Notes: generated by a model from the letters alone, not told the origin. A stretch of 64,000 nt of DNA from Lentilactobacillus otakiensis DSM 19908 = JCM 15040 (GCF_001434145.1 NZ_AZED01000011.1:405563-469562); one strand, 5' to 3'; positions 16,962 through 25,615 are shown, counted from the first letter of the stretch. Numbers and translations: made by a program.

Positions 16962-17975
16962 ATGATCAACAAACATGTCTTTTTAACGTTAAGTGTCGCA
17001 GCAGTATCACTATTCACATTCAGTATTAGCAATCATTCATCACAAGCCCATGCCGCTGCCACTTTAACCTATGGCAAAATTACCAACAACAGTCTTCATC
17101 GACTGGGCACGATTCGCCAGTTGACACGGGCACAATTGGCCGAAGATCACAAACTGACCGGCAAACAGGTCCAAAATTTGGTATACCTGCCCTTGCCTAA
17201 ACGACTGACCGCACACAACTTTACCTTGAGCAAAACTGACCTAACGATTCACCTGGTCAAGAACTCATACGGGGTGAAGAACGTCGCAATTCCTCTCAGT
17301 AAGCTCAGCGGTATTATTTTGAACCGATACATGCCGTCAAAGTACGATTTTGTCAAACCAAAGACACCCAAAAAGGTGGTTAGTTTGACTTTTGACGATG
17401 GTCCTGATCCGACGTTGACTCCGAAATTACTCAAGATTTTGAAACATTACAATGTTCATGCCACGTTCTTTGAAGTCGGCAGCAGTGTCATTCGTTATCC
17501 AAGCACCAGCCGTTTGGTTCTCAAATACGGCAACCAAATCGGCAACCACTCCTGGAATCATCCTGATTTGACAACCCTCTCTAGCGCAAAGGCAACTCAC
17601 CAGATTGCATTGACTGACGCGGCTATATACAAGGCAACCGGAACCATTCCATCATACGTTCGGCCGCCATACGGAGCGGTTAACAGTCGGGTTGGTAACT
17701 TGTTTGATCGTCCGATCGTTCGTTGGAATGTTGACTCCCGGGACTGGGCATATCTGAACACGCCAAAGACGGTTCACCATGTTCTGGCAACTACTCATCC
17801 CGGATCAATTATTTTAATGCACGACATTCATCCAACCTCCGTTGCGGCAGTGCCACAGATTATCCGATCACTTAAGAAACGTGGCTACACATTTGTCACC
17901 CTACCGACTTTGATGCAAAAGCCACTCTTAGCCAACTTACAGTATTTCGGTAGAGGCGATTTTCGCGGATTTTAG
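16962..17975 (+). CDS. Secreted polysaccharide deacetylase (NodB domain)
   Basis: 337 residues. A signal peptide ending near AHA-A is followed by a roughly 90-residue N-terminal region and a NodB/CE4 domain. Catalytic and metal residues are present: TFDDGPDP (about 143), HSWNHPD (metal His pair, about 194), RPPYGAV (about 225) and the C-terminal LMHDIHP. It likely deacetylates peptidoglycan or another cell-wall glycan, which usually raises lysozyme resistance. Starts at the ATG at 16962 because GGGGTGAT lies just upstream; an in-frame GTG at 16953 is inside that site. Single gene ending at the hairpin at 17986-18025. Confidence 0.92.
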   Translation: MINKHVFLTLSVAAVSLFTFSISNHSSQAHAAATLTYGKITNNSLHRLGTIRQLTRAQLAEDHKLTGKQVQNLVYLPLPKRLTAHNFTLSKTDLTIHLVKNSYGVKNVAIPLSKLSGIILNRYMPSKYDFVKPKTPKKVVSLTFDDGPDPTLTPKLLKILKHYNVHATFFEVGSSVIRYPSTSRLVLKYGNQIGNHSWNHPDLTTLSSAKATHQIALTDAAIYKATGTIPSYVRPPYGAVNSRVGNLFDRPIVRWNVDSRDWAYLNTPKTVHHVLATTHPGSIILMHDIHPTSVAAVPQIIRSLKKRGYTFVTLPTLMQKPLLANLQYFGRGDFRGF

Positions 17976-17985
17976 ACAATTCGAA

Positions 17986-18025
17986 GAGGCTGGGACAAGA
18001 GTGCAAACTTTTGCCGCAGCCTCAT
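17986..18025 (+). terminator. GAGGCTG-type terminator repeat
   Basis: GAGGCTG and CAGCCTC pair around an inner AGTGCAAACTTTTG stretch, followed by ATTCTTT. Similar elements occur at 38214-38258 and 45049-45087, a dispersed terminator family. Confidence 0.7.
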
Positions 18026-18136
18026 TCTTTAATAACTCCATTATTACTTAGCAAAAACGTGCTCAAATCGGCTGATCCCGGCCATTTAAGGGGATAAACC
18101 AACCATTCCAGAACCGGGAATAATTGATTTATTCCC

Positions 18137-18159
18137 TTAAATTCTGGGATCAAAACGCC
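18137..18159. repeat. 23-bp repeat, copy 1 (inverted copy at 45012-45034)
   Basis: The stretch TTAAATTCTGGGATCAAAAC plus GCC recurs as an exact inverted copy at 45012-45034, 27 kb away, both intergenic and near a GAGGCTG-type terminator. Probably part of a dispersed intergenic repeat. Confidence 0.7.
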
Positions 18160-18252
18160 TTTTTTCGCACTCTCTTTTGACGTTGCAGTCATCAGGCACG
18201 ATTGGTAGAATTGGGACAAGAAATTCACCAGAGTGAAGGAAGGCTTTACAGG

Positions 18253-19011
18253 ATGACTGGAAAAGTGACAGTTCGACAGACAACGTTTCAACCAGGAACA
18301 ACCAAGATTGCAGTGCCAATAACCGGTCGGACCTCTGAAGAGATCATTATCCAAGCAAAAAACGCAATCGCGCACCATCCCGATGTGATTGAATGGCGGA
18401 TTGATTACTATCAGGACGTCTTAAATACTGACGCGTATCAAACGACTTATAATCAGCTACGTGAAATTCTGGCCGATACTGTCCTCTTAACAACTTTTAG
18501 AACAACTGGTGAAGGCGGCGAGGCCGCACTTAGTGAAGCAGGCTACACGTCCCTATATGAGCGACTAATCGAGAATCAACTGACAGACATGCTGGACGTC
18601 GAACTCCACTTCAGCGACGCTGCTATCAGCAAGCTCATCTCCAGAGCCCATCAGTATGACCTCAAAGTTGTCTTGAGTGCCCACAATTTTCAGGCAACCC
18701 CAACGGAAGTGGAAATTGCTCATTTGCTGAACCGGATGGAGAATCAAAATGCAGACATCGCAAAAGTTGCGGCCATGCCCACCAAGTTCAAGGATGTCCT
18801 TACCATAATGCGGGCAACGGCAACTGAATCCGAAAAGATGACAATTCCAATCATTGCCATTTCCATGGGTGACCTTGGAAAAATCTCACGGATTACCGCG
18901 CCGTTGTTTGGGTCAGTCATGAGTTTTGCAACCGTTGGTGGTGCCTCAGCACCTGGGCAAATTGGAATTGACGACTTACGAAAAGAAATGAAAACCTTCG
19001 AAACAAAATAA
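18253..19011 (+). CDS. aroD: 3-dehydroquinate dehydratase, type I
   Basis: 252-residue class I dehydroquinase that dehydrates 3-dehydroquinate through a Schiff base. Visible: EWRIDYYQD near residue 45, the general-base His in SAHNFQATP (about 143), the Schiff-base Lys in AKVAAMP (about 170) and the C-terminal SAPGQIGIDDL. Starts at the ATG at 18253 with GAAGGAAGG upstream rather than the TTG at 18202. It lies 5 kb from the aromatic operon, on the opposite strand, convergent with an MFS gene that has an aromatic leader peptide. Together they suggest quinate/dehydroshikimate use or pathway input (inference). Confidence 0.94.
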   Translation: MTGKVTVRQTTFQPGTTKIAVPITGRTSEEIIIQAKNAIAHHPDVIEWRIDYYQDVLNTDAYQTTYNQLREILADTVLLTTFRTTGEGGEAALSEAGYTSLYERLIENQLTDMLDVELHFSDAAISKLISRAHQYDLKVVLSAHNFQATPTEVEIAHLLNRMENQNADIAKVAAMPTKFKDVLTIMRATATESEKMTIPIIAISMGDLGKISRITAPLFGSVMSFATVGGASAPGQIGIDDLRKEMKTFETK

Positions 19012-19044
19012 AAGGAAACCACAAACGTGTGGTTTCCTTTTTTG
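19011..19044. terminator. Bidirectional terminator between aroD and the MFS gene
   Basis: AAAGGAAACCAC pairs with GTGGTTTCCTTT, with an A-run on the left and TTTTTT on the right. It serves both convergent genes. Confidence 0.88.
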
Positions 19045-19051
19045 TCGAGAA

Positions 19052-20309
19052 TTAGTTATCTTTGGATTGTCCCTGACCAACTGGCGTAACACCCACGTGA
19101 AGCATTGACATCACGGAGTGTCCCGCGTGAACAAAGACATTTCCGGTACCGATTGCCAAAGCAGTTACGATTACCAGTACCGTGCCAACCAATCCAATCA
19201 TAACGTCAAAATTCATGACGGATTGAATGCTGGTTTGCGATAAGATTCCAGTCAGAATTGGAATGGTAAAGGTCGCAATACTCCCGAAAGTGAAGTAAGT
19301 TCCGGTAATGACGCCCTTGTGAGTCGGGAACATTTTCAATAAGACGTTCAATGCGATTTGCATCACCCCACCCGCAGCGGTAAATCCAAAGACGAAGCAG
19401 GCAATCGAAGTCATAATGACGGTCGAAGCATGGGTAACCGTTAGGATGGCGATCAATGAAATTGTGTTGGTGACAACTAATAATTTGGTTTCTGTAAAGT
19501 TTAATTTTAATAGAATGAACATGACAATCACACCGCTAATCGAACCGATACTGTACAGTGACAGCAAGCCATGAGATACCAGGGAGCTGTATCCGAGATC
19601 ATTGGTCGCAAACATACTAATCCACTGGGTGAAGAGAATCATAATGGCCATAGTAGTGTATCCGTACAAGGCAAGGGCAATTGTGGCAATGACTCTGCGA
19701 ACTTTGGAGAGCGATTGATGGGCCTCACTGAAGGCCTCATCGGTATGATTCCGGTCGGGAAAATGAGCACCTCGGAGAACGAACAGGTTCACAATCAATA
19801 CAAGTAAAGCGCCGATAAATGACCAGCCAAACCAGAGTGAACGGGCTTCGAGGGTGGCAATGAACAGTGGTAAAATAAATTCTCCCAAACTCATGAATGC
19901 TTTGATGAAGACGTTGGATGCGCTGGAATTGCCGCCCATTTCAACGAATGTGGGGTAAGTCCCCGAATCCAAAGCAGAATTGGCAACCCCGGCAATAATC
20001 GCAAATAGGTAGGCGACGGCAATGTTATGGGTAAATGGAATGCCGATGAAGAAGACCATGTAGCTCAAAGTGCCAGTCAGTACTAGTTTACGCCGACCAA
20101 ATCGGTCGGATAAGTAGCCGAACAAGAAGTAGGCGATTAATTTCCCAATCCCGATTCCAGAAATCACGTAAGAAACCGTTGCGATCGGCACATGCCAGAA
20201 GCCACCAAGCGCCTGCATATTCTGAGTTAAAAATCAGTCCAATGCCATGAACCAGGTAGTTCAGGTATAAGGCCATTGATAGTCTGCGTTTATTTGATTT
20301 TGTCATCAT
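19052..20309 (-). pseudogene. MFS transporter, frameshifted near its N-terminus (shikimate/aromatic-pathway carrier?)
   Basis: A 12-helix MFS carrier. The open frame from 20218 gives 388 residues, but the first helix is encoded in another frame from the ATG at 20309 (MMTKSNKRRLSMALYLNYLV, then HGIGLI). Removing one base in the A5 run at 20229-20233 joins the two into a normal protein of about 418 residues reading LILTQNMQALGGFW across the joint. Loop motif GYLSDRFGRRK marks the family. It is either a true inactivation, phase variation in the homopolymer, or a sequencing error. It faces aroD and sits behind an aromatic leader peptide, so a shikimate, quinate or aromatic compound is the likely substrate (inference). 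Confidence 0.75.
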
Positions 20310-20341
20310 AATCACTCTCCCAAGTATGTAAGTAAATAAAA

Positions 20342-20371
20342 AGCCAGCCGGATATTAGAATCCAGCTGGCT
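20342..20371 (-). terminator. Attenuator terminator before the MFS gene
   Basis: AGCCAGCTGGAT pairs with ATCCGGCTGGCT on the minus strand and is followed by TTTTTA. It matches the terminator of the aro leader in position and in its CCAGCTGG core. Confidence 0.85.
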
Positions 20372-20500
20372 GCTTTCTTAAATACTCGCTTAAGAAATTA
20401 TACCCATCCGGCTAGACTCTAGCGTCTAGCTGGCAACAACAAAGTTACGACTTTGACCAGGTTAGACGCGAACGCGTTGTGCGCCCGCATCTCACGAGCG
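20372..20500 (-). promoter_or_regulatory. Alternative-fold segment of the MFS leader
   Basis: Directly after the leader stop, GCGCTCG pairs with CGGGCGC. The GGGCGC arm can instead pair with GCGTCT further on, using G-U pairs, as in the aro leader. Then a CTGG..CCAG hairpin competes with CCAGCTAGAC/GTCTAGCCGG, whose last arm (AGCCGGAT) also complements the terminator arm ATCCGGCT. The order of elements matches the leader at 12961-13084. Confidence 0.68.
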
Positions 20501-20560
20501 CTACTTAAACCATGCATAGCCGTAATAATAGGCATTCAATTGTTGAAGTTGAGTATTCAT
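20501..20560 (-). CDS. Aromatic leader peptide (19 aa) upstream of the MFS gene
   Basis: ATG at 20560 with GGAAAGGG about 9 bases upstream; the ORF is MNTQLQQLNAYYYGYAWFK then TAG. It has the same length as the aro leader peptide and ends alike: A-Tyr-Tyr-aromatic-X-Tyr-A-aromatic-Phe-Lys-stop. The N-terminal halves differ, so the aromatic tail and RNA elements are what is conserved. One Trp codon adds possible sensitivity to tryptophan. Confidence 0.8.
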   Translation of the reverse strand: MNTQLQQLNAYYYGYAWFK

Positions 20561-20592
20561 AGATATAATCCCTTTCCTGAAATGTTGAATTC

Positions 20593-20621
20593 ATTAAACC
20601 ATATTAGAATTCATTCGTCAA
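20593..20621 (-). promoter_or_regulatory. Promoter of the MFS leader
   Basis: TTGACG (20616-20621), 17 bp, TTTAAT (20593-20598) with TATGG upstream. Identical hexamers and spacing to the promoter at 13177-13205. Confidence 0.82.
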
Positions 20622-20654
20622 CTCTAATCTAATTTTAATCTTCAGATTCGGATC

Positions 20655-20688
20655 AAAAAAACAGCCAGAACCAAAGTCCTGACTGCTT
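20655..20688 (-). terminator. Terminator of the amino-acid ABC operon
   Basis: AGCAGTCAGGA pairs with TTCTGGCTGTT and is followed by TTTTTTTG on the minus strand, just after the binding-protein stop at 20698. Confidence 0.82.
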
Positions 20689-20697
20689 GGTCGAAAT

Positions 20698-21552
20698 CTA
20701 TTTAACTGGTAACACAATATCTGATGGTTTAACTTCCTTACCGAAGTATGGTTTCAACTGAGTGTTGTAATCCTTGACGAAGAAGCTTTGCTTGGTTAAC
20801 TTATCAATTTCTTTGTTAGTCCAGTTAAGAAGTGACTTGTTGCCCTTCTTAACAGCTGGCGCAATATAAGACTTAGGTCCAATGCTCTTGATTCCAACGG
20901 TGTAGCTAGGATTGTCTTTGGACCATGCATACAAGTAAGAGTTATCGTCAGCCAGGGCAACACCACGTCCATTCTTCAAAGCGTTAAATTGTTGAGTCTT
21001 AGAATCAAACTTCAGCAATTTCACGTTTGGCTGCTTGGAAGTGAAGTAGTTCTCAGCAGTGGTTCCCTTGGTGACAATCACGTTCTTACCCTGTAACTGG
21101 CTAGCCTTGGTAATTGCCTTATTCTTAGGTGAAACAACGCCAACAGAAACCTTCATGTATGGTTTGGCAAAATCAATCACCTGTTTCCGTTCTGGGGTGA
21201 CCGTAAAGTTGGCAAGTACTAAGTCAACCTTGTTAGAGTTCAAAGCGTCCACCCGGTTATTGGCGTTCACTTGAACGAACTTCACTTTCACACCAAGATC
21301 TTTGGCAACTTGATGGGCAAGGGTCACATCATATCCAACCCGTTTGCCGTCTTTGTTCACCCAGCCATAAGGGGGTAAATCACCGAAAACTGCAACCCGG
21401 ATGGTGCCGTTCTTTTTAATCTGCTGAACAGAACTTGGGTTATTACTTTCTGAACTCGACTTCTTGCTGTTACCGCACCCGGTCAATACCAGTAATAAAG
21501 CAGCGAAGACACTGACGACAGCAATAATGCGTGCGAATGATTTTTTCTTCAT
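20698..21552 (-). CDS. Amino-acid-binding lipoprotein (SBP family 3), probably cystine/cysteine
   Basis: 284 residues with a lipoprotein signal (lipobox VLTGC near residue 26) and a single SBP_bac_3 fold: GTIRVAVFGDLPPYGW, GKRVGYDVTLAHQVAKDLGV, DLVLANFTVTPERKQVIDFA (two-part motif) and GVALADDNSYL. The last gene of a complete importer operon (permease-permease-ATPase-binding protein). The T-box ahead of the operon has a UGGA bulge and a UGC triplet in the specifier region, which points to tRNA-Cys and hence cystine or cysteine uptake (inference). Confidence 0.9.
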   Translation of the reverse strand: MKKKSFARIIAVVSVFAALLLVLTGCGNSKKSSSESNNPSSVQQIKKNGTIRVAVFGDLPPYGWVNKDGKRVGYDVTLAHQVAKDLGVKVKFVQVNANNRVDALNSNKVDLVLANFTVTPERKQVIDFAKPYMKVSVGVVSPKNKAITKASQLQGKNVIVTKGTTAENYFTSKQPNVKLLKFDSKTQQFNALKNGRGVALADDNSYLYAWSKDNPSYTVGIKSIGPKSYIAPAVKKGNKSLLNWTNKEIDKLTKQSFFVKDYNTQLKPYFGKEVKPSDIVLPVK

Positions 21553-21571
21553 GAAATTTTCCTCCTCGATA

Positions 21572-22312
21572 TTAGAAATCCATACTGTCTAAAAATTCTT
21601 GTGCGCGTTTGGTTTGTGGTGCACTGAAAAACTGCTTTGACGGTGTCTGTTCCAAAATGTGGCCATCTTCCAGGAAGATCACTCGGTCAGCAATCTGCTG
21701 AGCAAAGTTCATCTCGTGGGTGACAACAATCATCGTCATGTGATCGACATCGGCCAAATCCTGGATGATATTGAGAATGCCGCGGACCATTTCCGGGTCC
21801 AGAGAAGCCGTCACTTCATCAAACAACATGAAGTCTGGATGAAGGGCCAGTGCGCGAACAATTGCGACGCGTTGCTTTTGCCCGCCGGACAACTGACGTG
21901 GATATGCATTGGCATAGTCTTCCAGACCAACGCGGGTCAGTAAATCCAAGCCTTCCTTTTTGGCCGCAAATTTATCTTGTTTTTGGACCTTTGTGGGGCC
22001 AAGTAAGATATTATCCATCACCGTCAAATTTGGAAATAGGTCGTAACTCTGAAAGACCATCCCGATCTTTTGGCGAATCTGCTGCCAATTTTTCTCGGTC
22101 GGGTTAATCTGCTTCCCCTCGAAAGTGATCGTTCCCTGTTGGTATTCCTCCAAACCGTTTAAGCAGCGAATCAACGTACTTTTACCTGATCCGGATGGAC
22201 CTAATAACGTCACCACTTCACCCTTATCAACGTGAAAATTAATGTCATGCAGCACATGTTTCTTTTGATAATACTTTTCTAAGTGTTCAACTTGTAAAAT
22301 CTGCTCAACCAT
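21572..22312 (-). CDS. Polar amino acid ABC transporter ATPase
   Basis: 246-residue ATPase energising the importer encoded around it. Walker A GPSGSGKST (about 38), Q-loop, signature LSGGQKQR (about 143), Walker B MLFDEVTASLD with catalytic Glu (about 163) and switch His in VVTHEM. Length and the YEQ/QQIADRVIFL tail fit the GlnQ/TcyN group. Its start overlaps the permease stop by 8 bp, and the binding-protein gene follows after 19 bp. Confidence 0.95.
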   Translation of the reverse strand: MVEQILQVEHLEKYYQKKHVLHDINFHVDKGEVVTLLGPSGSGKSTLIRCLNGLEEYQQGTITFEGKQINPTEKNWQQIRQKIGMVFQSYDLFPNLTVMDNILLGPTKVQKQDKFAAKKEGLDLLTRVGLEDYANAYPRQLSGGQKQRVAIVRALALHPDFMLFDEVTASLDPEMVRGILNIIQDLADVDHMTMIVVTHEMNFAQQIADRVIFLEDGHILEQTPSKQFFSAPQTKRAQEFLDSMDF

Positions 22313-22994
22313 TTGCCCGCTCCAATCTCTTCTTCTCTAACCGCTTTGCCCACCAAGAAAGTGGATAATCAATTAAAAAATAGAATAGAAATATCAATCC
22401 ATAAACCCAGAAAACGCCGGTTGGATGCGTGTGGTTATTCGCCTCAATGATTTGCTGGCCAATGTTAATCACATCCATCACCGAAATCAACATCAGCAAG
22501 GAAGTTGTCTTGATCACCCGAGTTGCCAAATTAATGGTGGCCGGGATTTCCAAACTGATGGCTTGTGGGATCAATACGTAACGGTACAACTGATAACGAT
22601 TGAGGCCAATTGCTTTGCCGGATTCTCGTTGATGTTGCGGGACGGATATTAAGGCACCGCGGACAATATCACTCATTTCAGCGGCCACCCAAAGGGCAAA
22701 CACCAAGGTTGCAAGTTGATCTCCAGGTAAATTGAAGTTCATCTCGCGAGGCAAAATGTAATAGAACAAAAATAGCAGGACAACTGTCGGCACAATTCGG
22801 AAGAATTCCAAGTACAACCGCAAAATAACGCGTAGTGGTCGATTTTTGAAAGTCCGTAAAACACCCAAAACAATTCCTAAGATTAAGCCGACAATTAAAG
22901 CCACCGCCGCAATTTTGACCGTTACCCAGAGTCCACCGAGCAACCGCTCAAAATTGGTTCCTTCGAATAAAACACTAATTCCCGAATGATCCAT
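22305..22994 (-). CDS. Amino acid ABC transporter permease, subunit 2
   Basis: 229-residue inner-membrane permease of the HisM/GlnP type with about five helices. The EAA loop that docks to the ATPase is visible as ESGKAIGLNRYQLYRYVLIPQA (about 128-150). Overlaps the upstream permease gene by 20 bp and the ATPase gene by 8 bp, so all three are translationally coupled. Start ATG has GAGGG upstream. Confidence 0.93.
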   Translation of the reverse strand: MDHSGISVLFEGTNFERLLGGLWVTVKIAAVALIVGLILGIVLGVLRTFKNRPLRVILRLYLEFFRIVPTVVLLFLFYYILPREMNFNLPGDQLATLVFALWVAAEMSDIVRGALISVPQHQRESGKAIGLNRYQLYRYVLIPQAISLEIPATINLATRVIKTTSLLMLISVMDVINIGQQIIEANNHTHPTGVFWVYGLIFLFYFLIDYPLSWWAKRLEKKRLERANG

Positions 22995-23637
22995 AGCGAA
23001 CCCTCTTTTCTAGTAAAGTCAAAATGATTGATAACGGAATTAAAATGATCGCGTAGCCAACAACCAGTACAAATAGGTACTCGTTGGAGCGGTAATACAT
23101 GCCGATCAGATCCAAAGCGGTATTGGTTAATTCCGGAATGGCAATGACCGTAAAGATCGACGTTTCCTTAATGAGGAAGATGATGTTAGCAGCCATTGCC
23201 GGAACACTAAGTGAAAAGCCTTGTGGAAACACAATGTACCTGGCGAGCTGCCAACGGCTTAACCCGATTGCCTTACCCGATTCCAGCTGACCTTTGGAGA
23301 CGCCATTGAAACCACCGGTGAATCCTTCGGCCATATAACTACCACCAAGAAAGATCAATCCGATAATCCCACAGAGTTCAGCATTAAATTTAATGCCAAT
23401 CACCGGAAACGCGTAATACAAGAAAAATAGCTGAATCAACAACGGCGTGTTCCTGGATACTTCAACATAGATCGATGCAAGTTGATGGAGGCCCGGCACA
23501 TTGAAATATTGAAGCAGGCTAACGATTATGCCAACGATGATGGATCCAATAATACCGACGAACGATAGCCAAAGGGTCAATTCAAATCCTTTGCCAAACA
23601 TCGGCAAACTTTGTTGGATAATAGTCCAGCTGCTCAT
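22975..23637 (-). CDS. Amino acid ABC transporter permease, subunit 1
   Basis: About 220 residues, HisM/GlnP type, forming a heterodimer with the next gene's product. The EAA loop reads ESGKAIGLSRWQLARYIVFPQG, nearly the same as in its partner. First gene of the T-box-controlled operon. I favour the ATG at 23637, 10 bases after GAGGAG; a TTG at 23643 is 4 bases from the same site and is the alternative. Confidence 0.92.
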   Translation of the reverse strand: MSSWTIIQQSLPMFGKGFELTLWLSFVGIIGSIIVGIIVSLLQYFNVPGLHQLASIYVEVSRNTPLLIQLFFLYYAFPVIGIKFNAELCGIIGLIFLGGSYMAEGFTGGFNGVSKGQLESGKAIGLSRWQLARYIVFPQGFSLSVPAMAANIIFLIKETSIFTVIAIPELTNTALDLIGMYYRSNEYLFVLVVGYAIILIPLSIILTLLEKRVRYGSFGN

Positions 23638-23680
23638 CTTCAATCATCTCCTCACAAAATTTGTTCAGTCATTTGAACAC

Positions 23681-23961
23681 AAAAACGTCCCTGACAACTA
23701 GCATAGCCAGCTGTCAGGGACGAATTACCGTGGTTCCACCCTTTTTCGTATTCTGTTAAAGACAAAATACCTCGTTTGGAATACATATTTAATTAAACAT
23801 CACAACTCCGAGCGCACTTTCAGCTTATGTCTGCCCGCTCTTTCACTATCAGCGGTCGCTTTATGCAAGACAACAACTTACTCTTCTCTTCAACATCGTG
23901 AAATTCAAATGACTGTCAATCGATTACCTAATAAGATAATGTTTAATTCCTTAAAAGTCAA
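23681..23961 (-). promoter_or_regulatory. T-box leader 2 with promoter, probably tRNA-Cys
   Basis: Promoter TTGACT (23956-23961), 17 bp, AAGATA-complement TATCTT (23933-23938). Stem I begins with an AGAGTAA loop. The T-box GGGTGGAACCACGG lies at 23726-23741 and the terminator CGTCCCTGACA/TGTCAGGGACG at 23685-23722. The UGGA bulge predicts discriminator U73, found in tRNA-Cys and tRNA-Gly, and a GUGCG stretch in the 3' side of Stem I supplies a UGC candidate specifier. The Cys assignment is inference. Confidence 0.88.
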
Positions 23962-23981
23962 CTATTTTTACTAATAATTGT

Positions 23982-24731
23982 TTAGTGAGTCATGAACCCT
24001 TGTGCTTGAATGATCGCAAACAGATCTGAACGTAAGTTATGATCCCTACTTAATTCGGAAACAATGTGGTGGCTGAAGGTTTCTGATCTGTCATTCGTGC
24101 TACGCGATTGATAATAAAGACTTATCAGATGATTATACTCAGCCAATTTCTGGCCAAAGTTTGCACCCAAATTGTATTGGTTTTCGAAATGCATCTCTGC
24201 TTTGGGAAGCCGTGGTTTTAGTTCCGGTTTGTCTTTTGGATAACCCAAAGCAATCCCCAACAACGGAAATGTCATCTCAGGTAAATTTAATAATTCAATC
24301 ATTTTTTGCGGATTGTTCAAGATGCTTCCCATAATGGTCCCACCAAGCCCCATACTTTCGGCTGCCACCATGATGTTCTCAGTCGCAATCGCCACATCAA
24401 AAACGCTGGCAAGGAATTTGTCAGTTGAATGCAGGATATACGGGTCGGTATGATTTTGTTCAGCAATCTTGAGATTTCTGTATTGGTCGGCCACCATAAC
24501 AAAATAGTGTCCTGCATTTAGCATCCAACTATGGCCGGTAATCTTACTAATCTGTTTTAAAATGTTGGCGTCCGTCACACTTATAATTGAGTATTGTTGA
24601 GAAAAAGTACTCGTTGACGCGTGCTGGGCAGCATCAATTAACTGTGTGACTTGGGATGGGTTCAACGCTTGATTCTCAAAATCACGAATACTTCTATGAT
24701 GAGTTAGTTGTTCAAAAACTTCATTCGTCAA
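23982..24731 (-). CDS. NAD(P)H-dependent nitroreductase/flavin reductase (NfsA-like)
   Basis: 249-residue FMN-dependent oxidoreductase of the nitroreductase superfamily. The FMN-binding N-terminal HHRSIRDF (about 11-18), the TFSQQYSII segment and MGLGGTIMGSILN near residue 130 are family marks, and the LGIALGYP stretch near 165 resembles the NfsA/FRP subgroup. It probably reduces quinones or nitro compounds. Single gene; its 3' end is 20 bp from the T-box promoter. Confidence 0.88.
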   Translation of the reverse strand: MTNEVFEQLTHHRSIRDFENQALNPSQVTQLIDAAQHASTSTFSQQYSIISVTDANILKQISKITGHSWMLNAGHYFVMVADQYRNLKIAEQNHTDPYILHSTDKFLASVFDVAIATENIMVAAESMGLGGTIMGSILNNPQKMIELLNLPEMTFPLLGIALGYPKDKPELKPRLPKAEMHFENQYNLGANFGQKLAEYNHLISLYYQSRSTNDRSETFSHHIVSELSRDHNLRSDLFAIIQAQGFMTH

Positions 24732-24857
24732 AGTACCTATCCTCCGTTATCAAATCCTAAGTTTAAACTAACTATTCGATAGCAATTCTAAATTAGCGCT
24801 TTCTTTTGATGGATAATCTTTTAAAATTCTAAAAGACGGTAATAGCAGTAATTTTAA

Positions 24858-24886
24858 TTTACATTTCTGGTCTAAAGGGGTAGAAT
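24858..24886 (+). promoter_or_regulatory. Promoter of the VIT gene pair
   Basis: TTTACA (24858-24863), 17 bp, TAGAAT (24881-24886). About 50 bp before the first VIT gene. No obvious Fur or MntR palindrome was seen. Confidence 0.65.
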
Positions 24887-24934
24887 GAGTTTCGTTAGAT
24901 GATAATGATTATAAACTACAAAGCAGGTGAAACA

Positions 24935-25615
24935 ATGGCGAAAAAAAGATCGCTTTCTCAAAAAATAAATGTTTTACGAGCTTCAGTAATGGGTGCCAAT
25001 GATGGCATCGTCTCTGTTGCCGGTATTGTTATCGGTGTTGCCGGGGCAACATCAAGTAATTTTGCCATTTTTATTTCTGGTATTTCAGGTATGTTAGCCG
25101 GCACTGTTTCAATGGCAATGGGTGAATTTGTTTCTGTTAATACGCAAAAGGATTCACAACGACATGCCATCAGTCTTCAAAAAGCTGCATTAAATTCAGC
25201 TTATGATAATGAATTCAACACCGTTCAGCATAAGCTCATGGGTGATGGTATCTCAACTGACCTGGCTCATCAGGCTACTAAAGAAATGATGACCAAAGAT
25301 CCAGTTAAAACAACTGTCCGTCAAAAGTATGGCTTCAACGTTGGTGAATATACCAACCCACTCTCAGCCGCAATTGCTTCGATGGTTTCATTTCCAACAG
25401 GTTCAATTCTACCACTATTAGCAATTACAATGTTCCCAAAAGCCATCCGAATTCCAGCAACCTTCATTGCCGTGATTATCGCCTTAGCAATAACGGGATA
25501 CACAGCTGCCCAACTTGGAAATGCAAATAAGACTCGTGGGATGATTCGAAACATCGTTTCTGGCGTTTTGACCATGTTGGTCACTTACACAATTGGAACG
25601 TTAATTGGTTCATAA
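24935..25615 (+). CDS. VIT1/CCC1-family metal transporter 1
   Basis: 226-residue membrane protein of the VIT1/CCC1 (DUF125) family, which moves Fe2+ or Mn2+ against a proton gradient. Visible: GANDGIVSVAGIVIGV in helix 1, the MAMGEFVSVNTQKD end of helix 2 leading into a charged metal-binding helix (about 70-130), and three C-terminal helices. The start is the ATG at 24935 with AGGTGA 4 bases upstream. It is followed after 26 bp by a paralogue; a paired arrangement of VIT proteins is common in lactobacilli, perhaps as a heterodimer. Confidence 0.9.
   Translation: MAKKRSLSQKINVLRASVMGANDGIVSVAGIVIGVAGATSSNFAIFISGISGMLAGTVSMAMGEFVSVNTQKDSQRHAISLQKAALNSAYDNEFNTVQHKLMGDGISTDLAHQATKEMMTKDPVKTTVRQKYGFNVGEYTNPLSAAIASMVSFPTGSILPLLAITMFPKAIRIPATFIAVIIALAITGYTAAQLGNANKTRGMIRNIVSGVLTMLVTYTIGTLIGS

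Noticed and set aside
18022..18378. 118-codon open frame overlapping the aroD start
   Set aside because: It lies antisense to aroD, covers a repeat and has no ribosome site.
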